Positions 1-9,414 of a DNA stretch of 26,941 bases are shown here, in pieces. Numbering within the stretch: position 1 is the stretch's first letter; every line of letters starts with the position of its first letter. The translations under genes and the position numbers were made by a program. This DNA is from Chloromonas sp. AAM2 (lineage: Eukaryota; Chlorophyta; Chlorophyceae; Chlamydomonadales; Chlamydomonadaceae). The stretch is from contig QAXH01005302.1 of NCBI GenBank assembly GCA_004335635.1, positions 3,120 through 30,060 on the forward strand. The letters are read 5' to 3'. The notes below the pieces were generated by a model. The model searched no databases and was not told where the DNA came from. It worked only from the letters and a program-made list of their open reading frames with translations.

Positions 1-515
1 AACAATTGCCTTATAAATGCGCATCTTGCTGGTCAAGCTGACACCCCTATCACTGAACACCTTGCATTGAAGGTCATGGAAGGCGACACCTGCCTGCCAT
101 ATGCGTGTGCTGAGCTCTGTGTCCTGTTGTACTGAACCTTGATGAATGCACTGAACCCAGATAGCGAAACCCATTGCCATGCTGTATTTGCCCTTGCTGC
201 AATTGAATGGCCTGTGTGTGTTCCTGGCCACTATTTCCAAACACCACTGCTTGTGTCTTGGTGTAGTTGAGTTGCATGCCCCACTCCTCTGCTGTCTGCT
301 CCAGAACCCGGAGTGCTATTTCCAGTCCTGCCGCATTGTCTGCCATGAGCACCAGGTCATCGGCATACATCAACATGAGAATGGCCATGTGTGCGTCTTG
401 CCCAGAGGGTGCTGAGACTAGTTGTCCGTCAATGCGGTATGCCTTTCTGTACCCTTTTATTCCTTTCTCCTGTGCTTCTCGTGACATGAGTTTTTGAAAA
501 AGAACCTCGGCATGT
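1..515 (-). mobile_element. LINE (non-LTR) retrotransposon fragment, reverse transcriptase, decayed
   Basis: Read on the - strand, this encodes the palm region of a non-LTR reverse transcriptase. The catalytic YADD box is at 356-367, followed by a stretch of type LVLMADNAAGLEIAL, then NYTKTQAVVFG and FRYLGS, the usual order in LINE polymerases. The frame then breaks: homology continues in another frame at 1-115 (KVFSDRGVSLTSKMRIYKAI at 1-63), so an indel lies at about 125-145. The 3' part of the element runs off the left edge. On its 5' side recognisable sequence fades at about 500-515, so this copy looks 5'-truncated and inactive. It sits antisense in the intron before the first kinesin exon seen here. 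The open frame extends to 814, but residues beyond about 515 do not look like reverse transcriptase and overlap an exon echo. The family (L1-like or other) cannot be set from this fragment. Confidence 0.85.
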
Positions 516-705
516 GGTCGGGTAAGAGGTGGTGCAATGTGAGTGTTTGGGGTGTGTTCGGGAAGTGTTCTGCAGATAGCAAGAAACTGCACGAGTATCT
601 TGCATTGCTGGTGGTACTCTGGCAAACTGTTCAGTTGAATTGCTTTTAACAAGATTGGTAGTGGTGCAATCCTTGCAGTCATTGCCATTGTGACTGTACT
701 TCCAG

Positions 706-740
706 GCCAATGTTGGTAAGCGGTGCCTGGTTGACCTGGC
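706..740 (+). repeat. Exon echo 1: copy of the 5' edge of the switch II exon
   Basis: This stretch matches 817-851, the start of the kinesin switch II exon, at 29 of 35 positions without gaps, 111 bp upstream. It is preceded by its own AG (704-705, in ttccag). The 111 nt from 706 to 816 have no stop and are in phase 0, so use of this decoy acceptor would insert 37 residues before switch II. The conserved GSE of DLAGSE is already lost (DLANIR), so I read it as a decayed duplicate. Confidence 0.75.
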
Positions 741-816
741 GAATATCCGGCAGTGCCTACTAGAAACAGACAGAAACCGCCAGAATCTTGAGTACTGCTT
801 TGCTTCCGTTTCACAG

Positions 817-1335
817 GTCAAGGTTGGCAAGCTTTACCTGGTTGACCTGGCCGGCAGCGAGCGCCTGAAGAAGAGCCGCAGCGTGGGCCTGAGGGCCTCC
901 GAGGCCAAGTCGATCAACCTGTCGCTCACAACACTGGGCATGTGCATCAGCGCAAGGGCCAATGATGAGAGGCATGTGCCCTTCAGGGACTCGAAGCTGA
1001 CAAGGCTGCTGCAGGTGTGTGAGTGTGAGTGTGAGAGAGAGAGTGTGAGAGGGAGGTGATGGGGTCTGCCTGACGCGCGAGGATGGAGCCTTGACGTGGG
1101 GTAGGTCAGTGCGATGCCCATTCCGCCTCTTGACCTCTGACGGCTCTCCTGTTGTGTACACACATGTCTTGTCACATGTGCACCCACTTCAACTGCCTGC
1201 ACCCAGGAGTCCCTGGGAGGCAATGCCAAGACCACCCTGGTTGTGTGTGTGGCGGATGCCAAGCAGCATGTGGACGAGTCCCTGCAGTCCCTGCAGTTCG
1301 GGAGCAGGGCAATGTGCGTCAAGAATAAGCCTGTG
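817..1335 (+). other. Kinesin motor exons: switch II to the end of the motor core
   Basis: Two exons (817-1014 and 1207-1335, both phase 0) encode 109 residues. In order: [17 protein letters not shown] (switch II), [18 protein letters not shown] (relay helix region), [14 protein letters not shown] (microtubule-binding loop), then [15 protein letters not shown] and the LQFGSRAM stretch that closes kinesin motor cores. The switch II glycine and glutamate needed for ATP hydrolysis are intact, so the visible half of the motor looks functional. The intron 1015-1206 starts with a GT/GA-rich run and holds a family B repeat. Confidence 0.93.
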
Positions 1336-4300
1336 GTGAGTGGTGTTGTCAGCACTCAGATTGCACATGTCTTGAGTGCTGGTGACAGTGAACGATGCAA
1401 CGCAAAGCGCCTCCGTCCCTGTCTTCCTCTCCCATCTCCGGTGATCATAGGGGGGTCCCACATGCACTGAGCGCGAACGCTAGCATGCCATGCAAGAGAA
1501 GAGGCTGGATACCGTCCTAACCAACCCTGAGCAACAGAAGGCAACATCAATGCGCACAGAGCAGACGCGCCTTGGGTTGCTGATGCACATTCTATCAAAT
1601 GTATGCGATGAGCAACAATGACAGGCAAACCTGATTGTCACCTCTCGTGTCCCTATCCTGCATGCTTGCACTGTAAACATGTGTGTGGAAAAGAACCCCT
1701 GTTGGGGTCTCAGGTAGAAATTCAACTGTCTTCACTCCCCTCAACAGGTTCATGCATGGCTAGAACAAGGTACAATAGCAACTTCTGCATATCGGGATTG
1801 TGTGAAGGTGTGGTGTGGGCCGGTCTATCGGCAGTTTTTCAGGGCCTGGCGTATGTGGTGCTCCTTTTCTTGCTCAGCTCTTGGTTCTTGCACAGCTCTT
1901 GTCTCGTCTTCTGCCCTGCAAGCTTGTGAGGTTGGGACATTTTTCTGACATTTGAAGGTTGGGGTATTCGAATGTCGGGACAGGTGCTAATATTGTTGAT
2001 CAACAACGTCACTCTCCTCAAACCCACTGTTAACCCTGTGTCGTGCCCCTGTCCCGCCTTCAGGTGAACGAGCGCATGGACTACCGGGTGCTGCATGCCG
2101 AGCTCATGTCCCAAATGGACAAGACAGGCGACAGGGCGCACGAACTGGAGGTGGCAATCATGCGCACTGAAGAAGAAAGGGATGCTCTCAAGGTGGGTGT
2201 GCGTTTTGGTATTTGTATCGTTTCGGAAGTGGAACAGAAGGTGGGTGCGGTAGGCAAGGTACAGTCCTGCGCACTGAACAGGGAACGTGTGCGCTCAAGG
2301 TGGGCTAGGTAGGCAAGAAGGCAAGGGTGGAAAGAGACAAAAAAAGGGCAAAAGGGATGGAGGGGCAAAGGAACAAGGCGCGGAAGGAAGGGGGGGGGGT
2401 CCTGGTGCGTTGCCCCACTGTGCGCCAATTGGCCCCGGAATGAGTTTCTGATGATGTTGCCCTTGTACGTGGAGCTTACAAGCACGAACATAAGCACTGT
2501 CACCAGCGTGTGATTTTGATGCCCTTGTCAGTGCACCTCCTATCAAACGCCCCATGTGATGCCCATGTGATGCACATGTGATGCACATGTGACGCATGTA
2601 CAGAATGCCTTGGAGCACGAGAAGGAGCACTTTGAGGCCATTATCGAGGCCCTGCGCTGTGAGGGCGCTGACCGAGTGGCGGCAGTGAGCCATGAGCTGG
2701 CGGGAGCCAGGGAGGTGGTGGGGAGGGAGCAGGCCAGAAGGGGAGAACTGGAGGAGAGGCTGAGAGAGGCAGAGGTGGGTGAAGGACCCTTTTGTTGTGG
2801 CTGTGGTAATACTGGGTTGCATCGGTATCATCAACATCATTATTATTATCATCGTTACACAGCCGCTTCTGAAACGGATTGTTCAGTTCACTATGTGTAT
2901 CTATTTTCACCAGAATAGATAGTGCGTGTGACCCTGTTGGCGTTGGTTTTTGTGGTTGTGGCTGTTACATGTCCTTCAATCCAGCCTGAGCCAGACCCGG
3001 TGGGTGTGTCAATGTTGGCAATGTTGGTCAGTATAACAGGCATCATTAGACGCTGCCTGCACTAGAGTGAATAAAAGGACAGCCACAGTAATCGAGATAT
3101 TATCTGCAAGGTTTGGAAGCACACCAGGAGTGTAAGATGTGCTGGACGAATCCACCGCTAGTCTTGATTGAGTGCTGCAAAGCCGGAATGGCAAAGGTAG
3201 GCTGGCAACAGAACAAGCTGCCTAGGCTCACGTCAAGACATGCTGCAGTGATGCCTCTTTTTCTTCAGTAAAGTGCTGTGTGCACACGTCTTTGTTGCAT
3301 GGCCTTCCACTACACTGTTGTGACGACCGTGTCACTGCTGTGCAGGAGGACAATGCTCACATGGCCGATGTGCACTACAAGCAAGTCACGTCACTCAACA
3401 CACAGGTTGGTGGCAGCGGTGAATGCTTTTACAACAAAGACCCCTATATTGTAGGGTTGGCGCTTTACTGGGGTGTGGGTGTGCATGTGCCTGCCAAGGA
3501 CACCTTTGTCGATCATTCCTGTAGTGAAATCAGAAGTGTGGGGATTTCAGCACAAATGGTACATCGTTTTACACACACAACTCTTTCGGCATATCGACGT
3601 ATTTGCAGTTTCTGATGTCTTCACGTGTGCGTCTGTGCTTGTGGGTGTAACATGACTGACCATCTCGGATGCAGATCAAGGATCTGTTGTCAGCCCATGC
3701 AGCAGCGGCCACTGCCCACCGCAAGGACGCCGACAGGGCAGCTGCAGAACTAGAGGCCACCCGGCGCCAACTGCAGGCGTCAAAGGCGAGTGTGGGAAAG
3801 GCAGCCTGCTATCATGCCCGTATGCTTGCCTGCTATTGTTGTCGTGATCAAGGGCTGCTTTGGACAAACCTGCAAATGCCATGCAATGATGGTGGTGGTG
3901 GTGACCTGGCAATACTGCTGCCCACTCTCAGTCACGCACTCTGCCCACTTTGAGCGTTGATCTCGAATGTTGAGTTTCAGGCGAAGTTGAGCTGGTTTCG
4001 CCACCAGTGCTTCACCACGAGTTCACCTATTCTTCATGCCGTTCCTGCAGGCTCACAGCCATGCTTTGGAGGGCGAAAATGAGTCACTGCGTGCCGAGCT
4101 GTCCATGCTGAAGACAGCCCAGGCACAGTGGAACGTGCAACTGGCACAGCTGCATCAGGCCATGGCAGACGCCCTGCCGCCTGATGCACCGGCAGTGCCA
4201 CCAAGCAGATCAGGTGTGGCTACAAAACCACTTGTAACGGCATCGTTTACAGGATCAGGGTACACACAAGGGACGCTTAATAAGTACTATACCGACTCGT

Positions 4301-7300
4301 GATGAAGCAAGGAACAAGCACGCAGAGGTCAGAGATCAGAATTCTAATGTTATCTGCCTTGCTTTTGCCCGTTCAAGCTTCCGGTGATGGCTTCCCTGAT
4401 GTGAACATGTAGCTTAGATCGTGCATTTTTGCGTTTGATCCCCTGAGCTCCTGTGCTTGTTTGCCTCTACCAGATGCCACTCCCTCATCTCTGACATCAG
4501 TGGTAGCGGCCCTTGGCAGGCCGTCAAACCCCTCCGACCACGCCGCCCCATTACCCGTTTCCGCAGCAGCCGCAGTTCAGGCCCTCATCTCACCCACCAA
4601 CAGCCCCTCCCACCCGTCTACTAATGAGCCCGGTCTTGGTGCAAGCAACCCCGGCCTGCCCAATGCTCTGGAAGCGCTGCATCATAGGTCGTCCTTCTCC
4701 GGTCGTCCGCCCCGTCAGGCCACGCTCCCAGCAGGCTCGACCCCCGCTGCAATCCGCCCCACGGCCCCGTCGGTCACTTCTGAGGAGGACTTGTCAATCG
4801 CACCGTGCACGCCTGTGGCGGCTGCCGGGAGCGGTGGCGGGGATGGCGCAGCTGCCATCGATGCAAGCCCCGCAATTTTCTACACACCACACGCTTGGCC
4901 TGATACGGAGGCAGAGACGTACGATTCCTCAATTGATTCGAGGTTGCAGCCGGGGAGCCCGCCCCGACGAACGGCTGCGGCTGCAGCAGGCAGGACCCCA
5001 TCCGGTGGTGGCCTGCATCCCGCGCTTCGTGCCGCGGCGGGGATGTCAAGGGACGGGCGCGCCTCAAGCGGGGGCAGCGGGAACCCGGCACCTTCTACCA
5101 CCCGTCAACCGGCCATGGCCGTGGAAGCAGGGGAGGGGATGGCTCGGGATGGAGCGGGGCGGGCATTTACGGGGACGACGGCAGCAGTGCAGCAGCAGTT
5201 GGCTGCGGTGGCGAGTGGACTGATGCCGCGTCTTGCTCAGGCTGTGACTGTATTGCAGGCTGCAAACAGGGCACAGGTGCGTCAGCAGGTTCTTCCCATC
5301 TTGACATAAAGCAACCTTGAGGTAATTGTTCAAGGTACTATTACTGTTTACCCACGTGTCTGCACAGGTGGGTGTGGCACAGGTGTGTAGGCAGGTCCTT
5401 CCCTTGCCGGCAGCAGCATTACTTGACCATGTGTGCTGGTCATCCTCTTGGCAGCGTGCAGCCTTGGGTGATTGAAACAAACACAGCAAGGCTGAGACCC
5501 CCTCTGGAATAATGGTCGCTGCGCTCTTGAAAAGGCGTTACATCCAGTTTAAGGGAAGGAGTGAGAGAGCACGTTAGCATTTACACTACTTGCATGAACT
5601 CTAAATTTGTTGACGTTGACATCCTTACTAGCTGCAACAAAGCTTATTTTGTTGTCGTGTGATGTGATTGCGCTTCACAGGCTTCGGCAATCGCAAACCT
5701 ACAAGCAGACGTGGCAGCGGGCCTAGAGCGGGAGGGGGATCTCACTCGCAGTGGCGAGGGGCTGAGTGATGAGATAGCGGCTCTAAGGGGCGATCTGCAG
5801 GGGGAGCAACAGACGTGTGAAGGGCTCAGGGAACAGGTCCGTTGGTGGTGGTGTTGTTTCCTGCATGGAACTCAATGCTCATGGGCTCAGCGTCCATGCT
5901 AACGTCCAACATCAACGCCATTTCTCGTCAAATGACATCGATTGACGTTGTTTTACGTCCTGCAACTCAAACGAAATCTAAGACTTGAAATTCATCAGGA
6001 AGCCTTTGAACATTTTGTACGACTGCAGTGAAGCATGATTACCCAAGGCTCCTGCACTTCCATCACCATGCCATTACAATAGTCACCTTCTCTGCCCATC
6101 AATTTGGAAGTTTCATCATTGCTGGCCATAGCGTACCGTCATGACGACGAGCTGTGCTCTGCCCACCCGTTTTGACAATCCATCGCTCGTCTCAGTAACC
6201 TCGTCTTTTCCCTTCATACGCTGTTGTTGTCTTTGCACATCCACTCCGCTCACTTGTCTCCCGATGCAACCCAGTCCCCACTCGGCCCTGGGGACACCTC
6301 GGCTCATGTGCTTTAATGTACAACCAACCACGTATCAACAATCACCTACTCCACACACGATTTGCAGGTCTCTTCCTTGCTGGCCATAGTGGGCGGTCAG
6401 GACGACGAGCTGTCATGCCGTGCTGGTCAGCTGGAGCGCCTGGGCCGGCAGCTGGCTGACCTGGAGCAGCAGCTGGCGCTGGAGCAGGAGGACCACGCCA
6501 GCCTCAGGCAGCTGCACCTGGACGTGCAGGCGCAAAGGTACCGCTCCTGATCAGCTAAGACTACTGGCACAAATGAGATCTCAACTCACTGCAGCCTCAT
6601 GTCTGGATACAATACCTGCATAGCACACAAAGCCTCAATTCATTGGCTTGACCCATGCAGACAGGAAGCCCATGACTACCGCATGGAGGTACAGAAGCGC
6701 ATGCGTTCAGCCGCCCTCATTCAAAAGGCCTTCAGACGCTGGAAGGCTGACCAGTTCAGGGCAAAGGCGGAGCAAGACTGCCAGGTAATAAATGGAAAAG
6801 GCACAGAAGGGTAGGTGCAGCACAGAAGAGTACGTGCAGCGTTCCTTTAAACAATGTCCCTTGTGTGTGGTGAGCAACGGACTAGCTGAGCAAACAACTT
6901 GTCCCTCAACTCGTTTTGTCGTACTTGTCAATGATGTGAATGATGAGTGCATTATAATAGTAAACGTCCTCAGTGGTGTAGGTTGCTTTTGTCCCTGAAT
7001 CGCAGTGAATCAGAATGCAACCCACGGTTCCTCTTGCATTTGCCCTCGATTTGCTCGCAATCCTCATGAGCTTGTCGTGATAGAATGTGTGCCCTCCTTT
7101 TCCTGCAGGCTCTAGGCGAGCTTGAGTTGGCGCGTGACGAGGCAGCGCATGCGGCCCACATGCAGGCCGCACAGCTGGGGGCAGGCATGATGCTGGACTC
7201 AATGACCATGGTCAGGGTAAGTATAGGTCGTTGATCACCGCAAAACAGTGCAGACGATGCGCTTGGTGCTGCCCTGTACAGCGTGCCTTGGCACAAGTTC

Positions 7301-9375
7301 AGTCGCGGTAGATGCTCACAATTGCAGGCAATCGCTTTCGCTGAAAACTATGCACTCGATGAGTTGCGGTCCTGTAACGTGTTCGGTTGCTTGTAATCAC
7401 GTTCCAACACGTCAAAGCGACTGTACTGTGCTATTACCAGCTACTATGAGCCAGTAGACTCACTGATGTGGCCTCCACGGGCGAATAGCCTCCCTTGCAT
7501 GGCTGACATGTGTTGCCGCACATGGGGGACGCGCTTCGTCCTCATCATGCGCAGCGGGGACTGTCCTGTGCGATCCTCTGCCTGCAGGATGCTGTCGAGT
7601 CCCTCCTCACGACCTTTGTGGGCCGGAGGCGCGAGCTCGAACTCAAAGAGCAGCTGGCCCAGCGGGTGGCATGTGCCGCACCCATGCTGTCGCACGCACG
7701 CATTAACACAGCACTCAGCCAGGTGGGCGAGATGGATTGTTGACAGTTATGATGGGTCATCAATGTGGCGAGCAAATGCCTGTGATAAACTTCACTCGTA
7801 GCCACGCCCTTAGCCTTGCGTCGTTAGTCTCTCATCGCATCCACGCATTATGGTACAGACGATGAGCACATGTTGCGGTGCGGTTACAGGTCAGCGAACC
7901 GGCGTGACATATTCTGTGTCTGCTTATGGTGTCCACATTGGCCTCAGTCGTGAAATGTCGTGAAACATTGTTCGTGTCTTTGCCCTTCGCTGCGCTATGT
8001 GTGCAGTTGGCAGCGTCTGGTGCGACAGCACCCGCAGTGGCAGCGGCTGCCGCGGTAGTGGTGCCCCGCGAGCGGCGCTTGTCCATGGGCGGCCGGGCGG
8101 CTTCTTTCATCGGGGGGCTGTCGGGCCGCATGGGCAAAGGCCGACCACCCGTCGGCCCCATGCCCTCGCATGGACAGTCGTCGGGACCCATGACATTGCC
8201 AAAGGTGGGCAAGTTGGGCCACGATCTCGTTCCCCACATTCGTTTCGTAGCTTTGCCTGTCTGGCCTGGGACGGGTCCCGCGTAGCCTGCTCCCGATGAC
8301 GCCCCGCTGCCCCCTACGGCTTGTTTGTACCTGTTGAATTTGGTTGCTGTTGGTACGTGATGCTTGTTCCATGGCAATCCGTGGTAATCCCCCTCCACTC
8401 CTTGCCGATGCAGAAGATAACAGCTCGCTGCCTCTTCCAGCGCAGTGATGTCTGATGCACCGTGTCCTGTGACGGCTGCTCTGCTGTGAACACATGTGAA
8501 TATGGCTAATGCATGTTGCTTTGTTCCTGTCGGCCTTTCTCGAAGCATGTCTCTGATGTGGTGATATGACCTCCTATGCAGGCGATGACCCTCGCTGCGT
8601 CTTACAGCGCTGTAGCCCCCTCCTTTACTGAGTTCAACCAGCCGACCCTGCAGCGCTCACTCACCAGCAGCATGGCCTCAAGCCCTACAAAGGTACCTAA
8701 AGATAGAGGCTCTAGCTTGTATATGCATGTGTATTTACGCCAGGGAAGCCGTCAGAGTGCACGGAACGGGATGGGCACCGCCCTGGCCTACCCTCAGCAA
8801 GAAAGCAAAACGAACGCAGGGAGCAAAGCAGGCAAGGTCAACTTGATAGCCCTTCAACCTGCCGTGTTCGCTTCATTTGCCTCGCTCATCTTTTTTTAAC
8901 TGTCAGGGTAGGTCAGGAGATTGCCCATTCCATTCCGTGTACTGCGGCGGCTGTCTTGACTTGACCAGTTATGTGGTGTGCATACAACCGTGCAGCTGGC
9001 AAGAACAAGACCGGACGCTGATCTTACCACCGGATCGTTTCCTTGCTTGCAGGCTGGCTACACAATCTATAATCTCACCACGGCCTCCAGTGGCGGTTTC
9101 TCAACCGCTGGGGGCAGCGGTTACCTCGCATGTGGCACGCCCGGAGGTCGCTCGACCACTGGCGGGGGTCGCTCTACCACTATTACTAGGCGTGGTACTG
9201 CTGACCCCACTGCAGGTAATAATAATAATAACCACAATAATAGCAAAGGGCGGTGGTTGATCTGCCTCTATCGCTAGGCGTGGCACTGCTGATCCCACTG
9301 CAGGTATGACAATAGTGATGTAATCATGACGGAGACAGACATGACGGAGTCCCGAACAGTGCAGTGTTGCAGTTT

Positions 9376-9414
<39 letters not shown>

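Noticed and set aside
515..814. N-terminal part of the 246-codon minus-strand ORF as reverse transcriptase
   Set aside because: No reverse-transcriptase motif is visible there, and it overlaps a sense-strand copy of a kinesin exon, so the open frame is fortuitous.
834..1355. 173-codon minus-strand ORF
   Set aside because: Antisense of two clear kinesin motor exons; its run of S, H, T and L comes from the GT/GA-rich intron.
2552..2598. Possible CRISPR-like array
   Set aside because: The units are 10 bp and directly adjacent with no spacers; it is a simple tandem repeat in a eukaryotic intron.
4513..5223. 236-codon + strand ORF, Arg/Pro/Gln-rich
   Set aside because: Alternative frame of the large kinesin exon. 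The frame at 4474-5276 joins both neighbours in phase, this one does not.
7832..8548. 238-codon minus-strand ORF
   Set aside because: It overlaps the kinesin exon 8007-8204 and its introns, has low-complexity composition and no recognisable motif; it is a shadow.
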